DNA of 64,000 nt from a virus: the IMG/VR virus record IMGVR_UViG_3300042554_001257, positions 1 through 64,000 of that record, one strand, 5' to 3'. Position 1 is the stretch's first letter, and each line of letters begins with the position of its first letter. A program made the position numbers and the translations under genes. Below are positions 8,607 to 16,914 of this stretch, piece after piece. The notes beneath the pieces are model-generated. The model was not told the origin of the DNA, did not search any database, and was given only the letters and a program-made list of their open reading frames with translations.

Positions 8607-10531
8607 GTTGGGTAGGCGATGAGGACGATACCGGAACCACCCGTACCACCATATGAAGCTTGATCTCCACCACCTCCTCCACCAGATCCAGTAGAAACTA
8701 CTCCATTACCACCAGGTTGATTAGTGCTGGAAGCTCCGCTGCCGCCTCCACCAGTTCCACCATTAGATCCAGAACCCCTAACAGCTCCGCCGCCACCAGC
8801 AGCAATCCACCAATAAGTGCTTCCTGGTCCAGGTGCTCCCAAACCACCTCCAGTAGTTGAAGTTGATTGTGATAATGGATTTCTAAATGTCGTTGGAAGT
8901 TGTGTGCCGGCACCACCATTAGCACCAGGAGCTGAACTTCCGGCACCTCCACCTCCACCGGGAGTTGATGCTCCATTATTACCTTGTGTTGGTGCAGGAG
9001 TTGATGTTCCCGTTACTCTATTTCCAGTTCCTCCTGGACCAGATCCATTAGCACCTCCACCACCACCACCAGATCCACCTGGACCACCAGCAAATACGTT
9101 TTCAATACCGCCAAATCCACCACCCTGAGAAGTTATAGTTGAAAATATCGATGGAGATCCTGCAACAGAAGGTGTTATTTGTTCTCCATAGGCGCCAGCA
9201 CCACCAGCACCAACAGTAACTGGATTTGGTCCAGGATTAACAGCAAAATCAAAAGCACCATTATATCGGTATCCACCAGCTCCGCCGCCGCCGCCGTCAC
9301 CAGAACCACCACCACCTCCGCCAGCAATCACAACATATTCAACAGAAAGTGGTCCAGTAGTTACATTAAAATCACCAGAAGAAGTAAATGTATGAATTGT
9401 CTTACCACCAAAGAAACTAATAGCACCACCAGTAGCTCTTGCTGTTCCAGTGGATGCTGGAAGTGCATATCGGACAACTACGATTCCTGAACCACCAGCG
9501 CCAGAAATAAAGTTATATGGAGTTGGTCCACCACCAGCACCACCGCCTCCACCCCCAGTAGCATAAGTTCCAGGAGTTCCATGATCACTAGGAGAATATC
9601 CGCCAGCACCTCCTCCACCTACTCCAGCAGCACCTTGAGTTGGAAGTCCACCGGCACCACCGCCGCCACCACCACCAGCAAACCATTGATATTGTCCTGG
9701 TCCAGGATTTAATACTCCTACACCTGTTGTTGTAGATGCTGGTCCGGCAATGGCAACTTGAACACCAGATCCGCCAGGTCCGCCATTAGTGGTACTGATT
9801 ACCCCAGTCCCAGCAGATCCTGCTCCACCACCACCGCCACCAGCTGATCCAGTTCCTGGACCACCACCAGAATATCCTTGTGATGGTGAGTAAGGAGTTG
9901 GACTATTCCCCGATCCACCTGGCTGATTTCTTCCACCACCTCCACCAGATCCGCCAGGATTTCCTACGTTTCCATTAGCACCAGAAATTTCAACGCCTCC
10001 ACCACCGCCGCCGTCTGCACGAATATAAGATGGTGATGGAAAACTTGCAGGAGTAGGATAAAAGTTTGATACATTTCCATTTCCACCATTAGTATTATTT
10101 CCGGTTTGTGGTGATCCACCTCCACCAATAGTTACAGTATAAGGTCCAGGAGAAACTGAATATGAAGGTCCTGTTAATGGGTTTGTAGATGCATCTACAA
10201 CTCCTGGCAGATTAGTTCTTAATCCACCAGCACCACCGCCACCAGAACCAGCATTTCCCAGAGGTCCTCCGGCACCTCCACCTCCACCACCAGCAACCAC
10301 AAGGTACTGAACAGAAGTAATCGCAGGATCAGTAACCGCAAAGGTTCCCGATGAAGTGAAGATATGTGCTCTATATCTGATTCCTGGTCCTGGATCCAGA
10401 TAGTCACTAATCACACCCCCACTTGCACCAGTATAAGTAATGCCTCCACCACCAGAAGGTGCAGCAGAAGTAACAGCAGCAAGACCAAACTGATTGATTA
10501 ATGTTGCAAGAGAAGTAACAATGGGTGCCAT
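8603..10531 (-). CDS. Glycine-rich adhesin-like protein, two-domain (642 aa)
   Basis: Two tandem glycine-rich domains: (1) 'YRAHIFTSSGTFAVTD', 'VQYLVVAGGGGGG', 'YTVTIGGGGSPQ', 'GGSGIVVVRYALP'; (2) 'KTIHTFTSSGDFNVTTG', 'VEYVVIAGGGGGG', 'NPVTVGAGGAG', 'GGSGIVLIAYPT'. It has a different N-terminus (MAPIVTSLATLINQFGLAAV) from the adhesins at 3-7 kb, so the anchor differs. Codons for glycine are mostly GGA/GGT. Host-binding role inferred. Confidence 0.7.
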   Translation of the reverse strand: MAPIVTSLATLINQFGLAAVTSAAPSGGGGITYTGASGGVISDYLDPGPGIRYRAHIFTSSGTFAVTDPAITSVQYLVVAGGGGGGAGGPLGNAGSGGGGAGGLRTNLPGVVDASTNPLTGPSYSVSPGPYTVTIGGGGSPQTGNNTNGGNGNVSNFYPTPASFPSPSYIRADGGGGGGVEISGANGNVGNPGGSGGGGGRNQPGGSGNSPTPYSPSQGYSGGGPGTGSAGGGGGGAGSAGTGVISTTNGGPGGSGVQVAIAGPASTTTGVGVLNPGPGQYQWFAGGGGGGGAGGLPTQGAAGVGGGGAGGYSPSDHGTPGTYATGGGGGGAGGGPTPYNFISGAGGSGIVVVRYALPASTGTARATGGAISFFGGKTIHTFTSSGDFNVTTGPLSVEYVVIAGGGGGGSGDGGGGGAGGYRYNGAFDFAVNPGPNPVTVGAGGAGAYGEQITPSVAGSPSIFSTITSQGGGFGGIENVFAGGPGGSGGGGGGANGSGPGGTGNRVTGTSTPAPTQGNNGASTPGGGGGAGSSAPGANGGAGTQLPTTFRNPLSQSTSTTGGGLGAPGPGSTYWWIAAGGGGAVRGSGSNGGTGGGGSGASSTNQPGGNGVVSTGSGGGGGGDQASYGGTGGSGIVLIAYPT

Positions 10532-10532
10532 A

Positions 10533-11270
10533 TCAGTAGAACCTAAAATCGCCGTTCTTGATTGAAATGAAGTTATAGTTCGTCATCGTTGATGCAGAAC
10601 CAGTGGTATTAATACCAATGAAGTTAAAGATGTCGTAGCAAGAAGTACTGCCAGCAGCAACAGTTCCTGATGGATATGAGATACGAGTCGAAACTCCAAC
10701 CGCTGCTGTGGAGTTAAATGTGACCCCATTTAGAACAAGACTTGAACAAGCATATCCAGTTGCACCTTGACGAACAATCACCGCAAAGTTGATTGAACGA
10801 TTATCAAAGTCTGATGTAGTAGGGATACCAGTCACACTCAAAGTGATTGGTCCAGTTGCATTATAAACAACAGCAATATTACCACCACCAGTATTGTATG
10901 CAAGTGATGGTGAGTTATTGGTTGCAACAGTGACCTTATCAGCAACCGATGCCAGACGAAGATCGGTTAATGTTGAAATACCTGTATTATTTACACCTGA
11001 TACCGAAATGCTTGGGTTTCCAGTTAAGTTTTGTGCGACAGTTGAAATACCAGCAGTCGTCGCATAACCTGCGGTAGTAGCATTTGTGGCAATACCAGCG
11101 ATGACTGCATAAGTTGCTGTCGTAGAGATTCCAGCAGTCGTCGCATAACCTGCGGTAGTGGCAGTCGTCGCAGTACCAGTTAATGTACCAACAACTGTTG
11201 CTCCATTTGGAAACGTCGGAGCACCAGTTCCTGCCTCATTTTTAATATTATTAACTCTTATTTCAGACAT
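10533..11270 (-). CDS. Fibre-like structural protein (245 aa)
   Basis: N-terminus MSEIRVNNIKNEAGTGAPTF matches the anchor-like start of the genes at 1-790 and 15699-16280. It then has alanine/threonine repeats ('TAGYATTAGIST' twice) and 'NPSISVSGVNNTGISTLTDLRLAS'. The C-terminal half ('INFAVIVRQGATGY', 'YDIFNFIGINT') is a beta-rich domain also hinted at in 1-790. It follows the two-domain adhesin by one base, so they are co-transcribed. Confidence 0.65.
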   Translation of the reverse strand: MSEIRVNNIKNEAGTGAPTFPNGATVVGTLTGTATTATTAGYATTAGISTTATYAVIAGIATNATTAGYATTAGISTVAQNLTGNPSISVSGVNNTGISTLTDLRLASVADKVTVATNNSPSLAYNTGGGNIAVVYNATGPITLSVTGIPTTSDFDNRSINFAVIVRQGATGYACSSLVLNGVTFNSTAAVGVSTRISYPSGTVAAGSTSCYDIFNFIGINTTGSASTMTNYNFISIKNGDFRFY

Positions 11271-11290
11271 TTTGAGTTATACTTTTCAGT

Positions 11291-11297
11291 TATTTAT
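11291..11297 (-). promoter_or_regulatory. Late-type promoter element ATAAATA
   Basis: ATAAATA 20 nt before ATG 11270, overlapping the stop of the 57-aa gene. Confidence 0.5.
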
Positions 11298-11467
11298 TCA
11301 GTTACAACAGTACCTCCGAAATCATAGATCTCAGAGGTTGCTACTGACTTATTTGTATATCTCTTACGGTCATCATAGTTTGTTGACCACTTATAATCAC
11401 CCTGAAAATAAATGGTCTTATCAGTCCCTTGAATGTTCTGAGTCTTAGCAATATGATAGTTTGCCAT
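11294..11467 (-). CDS. Small 'MANYHIAKTQ' protein (57 aa)
   Basis: The frame runs from ATG 11465-11467 to TAA 11294-11296. The product begins MANYHIAKTQNIQGTDKTIY and ends IYDFGGTVVTE. It is a paralogue of the next gene (11491-11748): both have YHI, 'FQGD' or 'YQGD', 'W(S/T)T', 'R(K)xY(T/N)(N/K)K' and 'YDFGGTV'. The shared pattern and its own late promoter support it as real. Function unknown. Confidence 0.7.
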   Translation of the reverse strand: MANYHIAKTQNIQGTDKTIYFQGDYKWSTNYDDRKRYTNKSVATSEIYDFGGTVVTE

Positions 11468-11487
11468 CTTACAAATAGATTTTCAAC

Positions 11488-11494
11488 TATTTAT
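11488..11494 (-). promoter_or_regulatory. Late-type promoter element ATAAATA
   Basis: ATAAATA 20 nt before ATG 11467. Confidence 0.5.
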
Positions 11495-11748
11495 TCTACC
11501 GATCTCTCAAACTCAGTTCCTTCCTGCACAATTCCATCACCGTCACCATCAACTGCATTAGGATCATAAGTCACATCTTTAATCACAGTGCCGCCAAAAT
11601 CATAAAGTTCTTTGGTGGCATCTGCTTTCTTATTATAGATCTTTCGGTGCTCGTGAACAGTTGTCCAGCGATTATCACCCTGATAAAAGACGGTTACAGT
11701 TCCACCCATACCAAAATCTTGTGTATGTTGAATATGATACTTTGCCAT
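11491..11748 (-). CDS. Small 'MAKYHIQHTQ' protein (85 aa)
   Basis: I chose ATG 11746-11748 (MAKYHIQHTQ) over an in-frame TTG nine bases upstream, because the 57-aa paralogue starts the same way. It has an acidic C-terminal extension ('VDGDGDGIVQEGTEFE') missing from the paralogue; DGDGDG resembles a calcium-binding loop, but one alone is weak evidence. Function unknown. Confidence 0.7.
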   Translation of the reverse strand: MAKYHIQHTQDFGMGGTVTVFYQGDNRWTTVHEHRKIYNKKADATKELYDFGGTVIKDVTYDPNAVDGDGDGIVQEGTEFERSVE

Positions 11749-11753
11749 TTTTT

Positions 11754-12308
11754 TCAAGTATTTATTGCTTGATGGTCTGGAAGTTTAGGAAGTAAATCAA
11801 AAGATATAATGGTTCTTTGCTTTCTTGATTGATTGGGATGAACAAAGTGTAATGTATAAGAAGGTACAATGACTAATGTTCCCTCTTTGACATCTTGTGG
11901 ATATGCCAGAGTTGTCGTATCACTTCTAGGGTCTTGCCAAGGAGCAACAAAACAAGTAGGAGTATGATGCTTTGAATCAAACTCCACATAAAGAACACCA
12001 GAAAATCCCCAACTGCGATGATTGTGAATCGTCTGGTGGTCTCCTTGTTTATACCTAACAGACCAACAATCAGTCATACTGCACGTTACTTGTGCTTCCT
12101 GGCAAAACTCAAACAGTTGAGGTTTGATAAGGTCTTGAAAGTAGTGTAGATATGACTTCTTGTTTGTTTGTCTGTCAGTTTCAAAAGTTTGCAATGTGGT
12201 TCTTACAAACTTTTGAGAGTTGATGCGATTGAGAAGTCCCTTCTTTTTAAAATCCCAATCATCAATCTGGTATTGATAAGAAGGGTATTCAAAAAGTGGT
12301 GTCTTCAT
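11754..12308 (-). CDS. Putative 2OG-Fe(II) oxygenase (184 aa)
   Basis: The pattern fits the phage/cyanobacterial family with a double-stranded beta-helix fold: 'HQTIHNHRSWGFSGVLYVE' (first metal His near residue 95), then 'GTLVIVPSYTLHFVHPNQS' with the distal His near residue 155 and 'RTIISFDL' with the likely 2OG-binding Arg. Enzymes of this class hydroxylate proteins or small molecules using 2-oxoglutarate, O2 and Fe(II). Substrate unknown. Its start overlaps the stop of the next oxygenase (ATGA), giving a run of three. Confidence 0.65.
   Translation of the reverse strand: MKTPLFEYPSYQYQIDDWDFKKKGLLNRINSQKFVRTTLQTFETDRQTNKKSYLHYFQDLIKPQLFEFCQEAQVTCSMTDCWSVRYKQGDHQTIHNHRSWGFSGVLYVEFDSKHHTPTCFVAPWQDPRSDTTTLAYPQDVKEGTLVIVPSYTLHFVHPNQSRKQRTIISFDLLPKLPDHQAINT
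11759..11765 (-). promoter_or_regulatory. Late-type promoter element ATAAATA
   Basis: ATAAATA 10 nt before ATG 11748, inside the end of the upstream oxygenase gene. Confidence 0.4.
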
Positions 12309-13027
12309 CGTGCTCTATCCCAAGCACAGTGAGCACGTTGACCGTCTTGCAAAACATAGTGAAAAAAGATCTGATGAAAATAAAGTTCACCACTCTTACC
12401 AAACAATTTCTTACTCTTCTTTACACCAGGCATTGCATCACGCCAGTGCGGGCGCTCACATCCTTTATAAACCATCCCGTCACCTGCTTGAAGAACCACA
12501 GAACGATTCTCACCAGGAACTAATACTTGTGTCTTCTTTTTGTCGGCATAAGTATCGGGAGTTTTAATCCAGATAGGCCAATCAGCATCCTTTCCTTCCA
12601 GATTGGTGCTGATATGAACTGTCACAGAAATCTCACAGGCATCACGGTCTGCGTGACGAGTCAGTTCCTGACCAGGAAAATAATAACGGTCATAATAATA
12701 AGTATTATAAAGTTTCCGTCCCAGTGCTTCTTCAAGTTTGAGACGAATACCAGTATGAATCTGACGATACTGTGGGTGCCAGTAACGAGCCAGAGAACCT
12801 TCAACCTGTTGCTCTACTGGTGTGTGATTAAACTGATCTACCTGTTTGCCCCAGTAGTTAATCTGCCCACGTTCTTGTGGAAGTGGATGGTAAAGTTCTT
12901 CTGCATCCCATAGATTCTTGATGACCAAGTATCCATTCTTCTCAAAGGATTCATTACGAGTCCAAGCAGTTCCAGTGTTTTGACGTTCTTGGAACATCAA
13001 CTGCATTTCTGTCATTTGTTCTGCCAT
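12305..13027 (-). CDS. 2OG-Fe(II) oxygenase (240 aa)
   Basis: The HxD motif is visible as 'LTRHADRDACEISVTVHIST' (about residue 128), with the distal His in 'GCERPHWRDAMPG' (about residue 195). The N-terminal part ('SFEKNGYLVIKNLW') is typical of phytanoyl/prolyl-hydroxylase-like enzymes. It is the second of three oxygenase genes read from the promoter at 13680-13708. Substrate unknown; virion-protein hydroxylation is one possibility given the fibre genes on both sides. Confidence 0.75.
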   Translation of the reverse strand: MAEQMTEMQLMFQERQNTGTAWTRNESFEKNGYLVIKNLWDAEELYHPLPQERGQINYWGKQVDQFNHTPVEQQVEGSLARYWHPQYRQIHTGIRLKLEEALGRKLYNTYYYDRYYFPGQELTRHADRDACEISVTVHISTNLEGKDADWPIWIKTPDTYADKKKTQVLVPGENRSVVLQAGDGMVYKGCERPHWRDAMPGVKKSKKLFGKSGELYFHQIFFHYVLQDGQRAHCAWDRAR

Positions 13028-13035
13028 GATTTACC

Positions 13036-13656
13036 TCACTTCCAACGCTTACCGACCGTCCAACCTACCAAACTCTTACGGGTTCCTTTTGTAACTTTAA
13101 GAACACGGTGCATCGTGCGAGAATCAAACAGAATCACAGTGCCACGCTTACGAGGAGCAATATAACTATTCCCTGCCTCATCAAGAAGTTGAAGGTTGCC
13201 GCCTTCATAATCATCGGGGTCACTCAGTTGAACCACAAATGAAAGTTTTCTTACAAGTTCAATGTTCTCATTTACGAAGTCTTGTGCTAGACCATCTTGA
13301 CGATTACCGACACTTACAGGTTTGTATTGAGTTGCAAGTCCTGCGTCATTGTGCCAACCATAGAACTGCCCTTCACTATATTTCGTGAACTGCATTGATT
13401 CTCCATCAATACAATGCAAGTCATACAGGAAGTTCTCACGGTTTGCCCGTTCAATGTAGTGCCACACAAATCCACCAACCCAATGTGTGGTGGGAATCCA
13501 GGCATTCTGTGAGTTTCGTTTATCTTTGTTTAGGGCATCTCCGTGAAGTCGGGAGTCTGCCATTTGATCTTCGAACTTTTCTGAGAGGTCTCGTTCAATG
13601 ATATCTACCACATCTTCTGGTAGATCACTGAAATACCAAATGCTTTGAAATGCCAT
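13036..13656 (-). CDS. 2OG-Fe(II) oxygenase, prolyl-4-hydroxylase-like (206 aa)
   Basis: All the expected residues are visible: 'GQFYGWHNDAG' (HxD), 'YEGGNLQLL' strand, 'GTVILFDSRTMHRVLKVTKGTRKSLVGW' with the distal His and the Arg that binds 2-oxoglutarate. PiuC/P4H-like proteins of this type are common in cyanophages. First gene of the oxygenase trio, 24 nt downstream of a consensus -10 box. Confidence 0.85.
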   Translation of the reverse strand: MAFQSIWYFSDLPEDVVDIIERDLSEKFEDQMADSRLHGDALNKDKRNSQNAWIPTTHWVGGFVWHYIERANRENFLYDLHCIDGESMQFTKYSEGQFYGWHNDAGLATQYKPVSVGNRQDGLAQDFVNENIELVRKLSFVVQLSDPDDYEGGNLQLLDEAGNSYIAPRKRGTVILFDSRTMHRVLKVTKGTRKSLVGWTVGKRWK

Positions 13657-13679
13657 ACGTTAATAATGTATTCAGGTTT

Positions 13680-13708
13680 ATTATATAGGATGTTGTGGGG
13701 AATGTCAA
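13680..13708 (-). promoter_or_regulatory. Sigma-70-type promoter of the oxygenase operon
   Basis: Minus strand: -35 TTGACA (13703-13708), exactly 17 nt, -10 TATAAT (13680-13685). Perfect consensus. Confidence 0.85.
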
Positions 13709-13712
13709 ATAA

Positions 13713-14237
13713 TTAATATAAGAACTCGTAAATACTCATAATTGATCCATATTGCTGGTTTCTTCCATCATCAGAGCTATTTGAATTCCAAATTTGAAAA
13801 GGTTTATCACCACTACTACCACTCCTAGTCTTCCATCCAACAGTCCAGGTTCTACTACCAGATGCTAATTCTGCGGCAGCATCAGTATTATCAATAATAC
13901 GATGAACATATAGTGTAAATCTAGACCATATCTCACTTTGATCAACTCCGGCATACCATACTCCTTTATGCCTATCAGAATCATTGCTAGTGCTCATACC
14001 ATCCAAACCAGCATAAATTCCACATTGATCAGAATATGCCACACCACCAGGTAACATCCCCTCCATTAAAATCCATGATGTATTTGCATCATATTGTTTT
14101 GTAAAACTACCTGTCCAAATAATACCATTAGAAGAATCACTTAATCCTGTTCTAGTGTTATTTCTAAAACGTGTTACGTTTACTAATTTGTCACCAGTAG
14201 TGGTAGTTGAAGTTGAGTTTAATAAATTTCTTGCCAT
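13713..14237 (-). CDS. Tandem paralogue A, unknown structural type (174 aa)
   Basis: One of three consecutive paralogues. Shared features: an M(A/S/G)R(N/S)(L/I)LN start, a T-rich segment, an 'F(T)KQ' or 'FTKLR' or 'YSKQR' motif followed by '(N/S)ES', a C-rich or G-rich middle, 'SGSRTWTVGWKTRSG'-like strand, and a C-terminal '(I)YE(F/I)(L/A)(Y/R)'. The fold looks like a beta-sandwich carbohydrate-binding or collagen-like head, but I do not recognise the family. Confidence 0.65.
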   Translation of the reverse strand: MARNLLNSTSTTTTGDKLVNVTRFRNNTRTGLSDSSNGIIWTGSFTKQYDANTSWILMEGMLPGGVAYSDQCGIYAGLDGMSTSNDSDRHKGVWYAGVDQSEIWSRFTLYVHRIIDNTDAAAELASGSRTWTVGWKTRSGSSGDKPFQIWNSNSSDDGRNQQYGSIMSIYEFLY

Positions 14238-14239
14238 TT

Positions 14240-14764
14240 TTATCTCGCAATTTCGTAAATTAAAATATGAGTTCCAGACTGATGGTGCCTATCATTATCC
14301 GCATTATTCGGATTCAATACTTCACAACACCTTACAGATTCATTTGAATACCAACCTATTTTTAAACTATGAGATCCAGCAGCAATATTCCATTCTTTGA
14401 ATGATTTATGTACTATTCCCAGTGTATTTTCAGCAGATCGATCGGGTCCACAGTAATAAAATCCTCCACCACCTGCACCATTTCTCGGTCCACTACTATC
14501 ATTATAAGCCAAATATAAATCATCAATTGTGCATGAACATCCTATCTGTGGATAGTTAGGCATACCCTGCATTGGAATAATTCCAGCAACTTGAATAAAA
14601 GACTCTGAATTTGATCTCAACTTTGTAAAAGTAGTATTAACTAATGCACTTCTCCCATCAGATACTGCCGAAATGCCAGATCTACTATAATTTTTGTACC
14701 TAGTAATATTAATAATACCAGTAAGTGTGGTGGTTGTAGATACATTTAAAATATTTCTAGACAT
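14240..14764 (-). CDS. Tandem paralogue B (174 aa)
   Basis: Start chosen at ATG 14762-14764 (MSRNILNVSTTTT), which overlaps the upstream stop (TAATG) and gives the same length as paralogue A. Shares 'TRYKNYSRSGIS' with A's 'TRFRNNTRTGLS', and ends 'HILIYEIAR'. Function unknown; position suggests a virion component. Confidence 0.65.
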   Translation of the reverse strand: MSRNILNVSTTTTLTGIINITRYKNYSRSGISAVSDGRSALVNTTFTKLRSNSESFIQVAGIIPMQGMPNYPQIGCSCTIDDLYLAYNDSSGPRNGAGGGGFYYCGPDRSAENTLGIVHKSFKEWNIAAGSHSLKIGWYSNESVRCCEVLNPNNADNDRHHQSGTHILIYEIAR

Positions 14765-15315
14765 TAGTATAAAATCTCCCAAACTCTAAGGTAACCATAC
14801 CAATTTGTTTGACCTCTGTTATCTACTGAAGAATAAGATCCACCTTTGTTCGGACAGAAATTCCATCCAGGTCTGTTTCCGCCTCCACCTGCGGTTTCCC
14901 ATCTTATAATTATTGGAACAGTTCCAACTCCAAAATTTCCTGATGAAATATTTGCACTCAGACCATTTAATGTTTGTGCATGTGCAAAGTTTTGGCAGGA
15001 GTGTATGTTAAATTCACGCTCATTACCTCCTGTCATCCCCCAAAAATATTGTGATCCATTATATAAATCTGAAGTTTGATTACTACACCTAATACAAGGT
15101 GCTGGTGCATATGAATATGCTTCTAATGAATTAAACTGTGCAGACATGTACAAATAACTTTCTGATGCAGATCTTTGCTTTGAATAGTTATAAGTCCAAA
15201 TGGTATAGTTTGCCTGATCTCCCATACCACTTACTTCTGTCATAACATACTCACCTGTCGCAACTAATTTAGTTGCTGCTGCTGTTGTTGTTGCGTTTAG
15301 TATGGATCTACCCAT
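14764..15315 (-). CDS. Tandem paralogue C (183 aa)
   Basis: Starts MGRSILNATTTAAATKLVAT and ends 'GYLRVWEILY'. It has four Cys residues in 'CIRCSNQTSD', 'SCQNFAH' and 'FCPNKGG', which could form disulphides or bind a metal. It is the most diverged of the triplet. Function unknown. Confidence 0.65.
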   Translation of the reverse strand: MGRSILNATTTAAATKLVATGEYVMTEVSGMGDQANYTIWTYNYSKQRSASESYLYMSAQFNSLEAYSYAPAPCIRCSNQTSDLYNGSQYFWGMTGGNEREFNIHSCQNFAHAQTLNGLSANISSGNFGVGTVPIIIRWETAGGGGNRPGWNFCPNKGGSYSSVDNRGQTNWYGYLRVWEILY

Positions 15316-15345
15316 TTGAATTTCCTTAACTATTTTGTTGATTTG

Positions 15346-15657
15346 TTAAGATATTTCTACGCCCCAAATATTAAAAGATACGTTTCCATTTAAAGAGTTA
15401 ACTGCAACTGCGTCACCCGTTCCTAAAACAATTCCAGTTCTCTCTATAACTGCTGCTGCCGTTAGACCGGCGAGAGTTTCTATCTCATGACGATCACCTC
15501 TAGTTGCACCAGAATTAACAAGAGCAACTGAAACTGATGTTGCTGCACCAGCTCTGTTAGTTGCAGAAATATTCACAACTATTGGAGTTGTTGCAGTAAA
15601 TGCAGTTGTCCAAGTATTTGCCGAAGATATTAGTGATGTTTGTAATCCAGATGCCAT
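15346..15657 (-). CDS. Small beta-rich structural-type protein (103 aa)
   Basis: Layout 'NTWTTAFTATTPIVVNISATNRAGAATSVSVALVNSG...GIVLGTGDAVAVNSLNGNVSFNIWG' matches 7036-7431, 17297-17623 and 26230-26571. Function unknown; probable virion decoration. The product would be secreted-like in composition but has no signal peptide. Confidence 0.6.
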   Translation of the reverse strand: MASGLQTSLISSANTWTTAFTATTPIVVNISATNRAGAATSVSVALVNSGATRGDRHEIETLAGLTAAAVIERTGIVLGTGDAVAVNSLNGNVSFNIWGVEIS

Positions 15658-15681
15658 TTAATGTAGTCTCCTTTTCTGTAA

Positions 15682-15689
15682 TATTTATA
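15682..15689 (-). promoter_or_regulatory. Late promoter, perfect TATAAATA
   Basis: Exact T4 late consensus TATAAATA, 24 nt before ATG 15657, with AGGAGACTAC between (strong ribosome binding site). Confidence 0.65.
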
Positions 15690-15698
15690 TTCTATAAC

Positions 15699-16280
15699 TT
15701 AGAAAGATCCGCAGAAATATGAAAAAGCAATTCCACCACTTCCCATATTTTTATAAGTGGTGCCATTTTCCGAAAATTCCCACTTACCAGTACTATGATT
15801 ATATCTTATTTCCCTAGAAGAAGTTACATTACCAGAACCATCAGTAGTTTGAATAACTCTAATACCACCAGTACCAGCAGTAATACTATTTCCAGATCTA
15901 AGATCAATAGTATTATCCTTTATAGAAAGGTTAACAGTATCAATGGTTGTTGTGGTTCCATTGACCGTTAAGTTTCCACCAATAACGGCATTACCAGTTA
16001 CGGTCATTGCACCACCGACCTGAACATCGGTCAGTGTTAATGTATTCGTTACATTAAGATTAGAAGCAGTAATAACCCCAGCAGTGGCATTTAGATTGCC
16101 AGTAACTGTCAGATTACCACTGTTCGTAAGATTGCCACTGTTCGTAAAGTTACCAGCGTTAGTAATACTACCAGTGCTTGTTACAGAAACAATACCCGTC
16201 ACAGCAAGAGTATTGGTTTCAGGAACAGTAACAACTGTCCCAGTTCTTGATTTAATATTGTCTACTCTTAATGTTGACAT
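15699..16280 (-). CDS. Fibre-like protein with heptad-type TNSGNL repeats (193 aa)
   Basis: Starts MSTLRVDNIKSRTGTVVTV, like 1-790 and 10533-11270. It has 'TNAGNFTNSGNLTNSGNLTVTGNL' repeats, then 'VGGAMTVTGNAVIGGNLTVNGTTTTIDTVNLSIKDNTIDL' as in cyanomyovirus fibres, and a C-terminal 'EIRYNHSTGKWEFSENGTTYK' motif. Structural role inferred. Confidence 0.7.
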   Translation of the reverse strand: MSTLRVDNIKSRTGTVVTVPETNTLAVTGIVSVTSTGSITNAGNFTNSGNLTNSGNLTVTGNLNATAGVITASNLNVTNTLTLTDVQVGGAMTVTGNAVIGGNLTVNGTTTTIDTVNLSIKDNTIDLRSGNSITAGTGGIRVIQTTDGSGNVTSSREIRYNHSTGKWEFSENGTTYKNMGSGGIAFSYFCGSF

Positions 16281-16307
16281 CTTGAACTTACTTTTTAGTT
16301 ATTTAGA

Positions 16308-16508
16308 TTAGTTTTCTTCTATAATCAAAATACAACCATCACCAACACTCAGTTGAAATCCAGGTTCAACATCAACAGTTACATCCTCATCGTGAAGTAT
16401 AAAGGATGTTTTATAAGGTGGTTCAATATCAATATTAGATTCTATCACATTCTTTTGAGTATCACGAAAAGTATTATCAACAAAACCTAACTGAACTGGG
16501 ATTGTCAT
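16308..16508 (-). CDS. Small terminal-module protein (66 aa)
   Basis: Homologous to the C-terminal ~65 residues of the upstream gene (16505-16906): 'KNVIESNIDIEPPYKTSF' against 'KNVIDSNIDLDLPQKTAV', then 'DEDVTVDVEPGFQLSVGDG' against 'DPDVTVDIESGSTLSVGDG'. Starts with an ATGA overlap. The same arrangement occurs at 817-1014. Probable fibre tip module. Confidence 0.65.
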   Translation of the reverse strand: MTIPVQLGFVDNTFRDTQKNVIESNIDIEPPYKTSFILHDEDVTVDVEPGFQLSVGDGCILIIEEN

Positions 16509-16906
16509 ATATCTACAATGCTAAAAAATACTCCATCACCAACACTCAATGTTGACCCAGATTCAATATCAACAGTTACATCTGGATCAGCATAAATCAC
16601 AGCAGTTTTTTGTGGTAGATCAAGATCAATATTAGAATCAATCACATTCTTATAAGCAAATACTGTGGCATCATAAACGACTGATGCTCCACCACCACCA
16701 GAAATACTAATATCTACTCGATTATTATGAACTGCAAAAGTATTACCAGTGCCAACAAAGTTCAATGCGGTAATGATACCACTATGAATAGCAATACCAC
16801 CAGAATGAATACCAATTCCCCTAATACCATCGGTAGCAGTAAGAACTCCTACTTGAATATTAGTGGTATCCTTAATAATTCCACCTTGTATCTTAGTAAG
16901 TGCCAT
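16505..16906 (-). CDS. Fibre-like protein (133 aa)
   Basis: 'IHSGGIAIHSGIITALNFVGTGNTFAV' resembles the 'IQSGGVTIGTGVTQINFIGVGNTF' segment of 1014-2267, followed by 'DISISGGGGAS' and the terminal 'DVTVDIESGSTLSVGDG' module. The C-terminal module is repeated as the next gene. Structural role inferred. Confidence 0.65.
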   Translation of the reverse strand: MALTKIQGGIIKDTTNIQVGVLTATDGIRGIGIHSGGIAIHSGIITALNFVGTGNTFAVHNNRVDISISGGGGASVVYDATVFAYKNVIDSNIDLDLPQKTAVIYADPDVTVDIESGSTLSVGDGVFFSIVDI

Positions 16907-16914
16907 AGTTCTAC

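Noticed and set aside
3210-10531. Dense short repeats of GGTGGT type, considered as CRISPR or satellite
   Set aside because: They encode glycine-rich protein in one frame, vary in spacing and have no conserved repeat-spacer pattern.
11158-11448. Plus-strand frame of 96 codons
   Set aside because: It overlaps two minus-strand genes, one of which has a clear paralogue.
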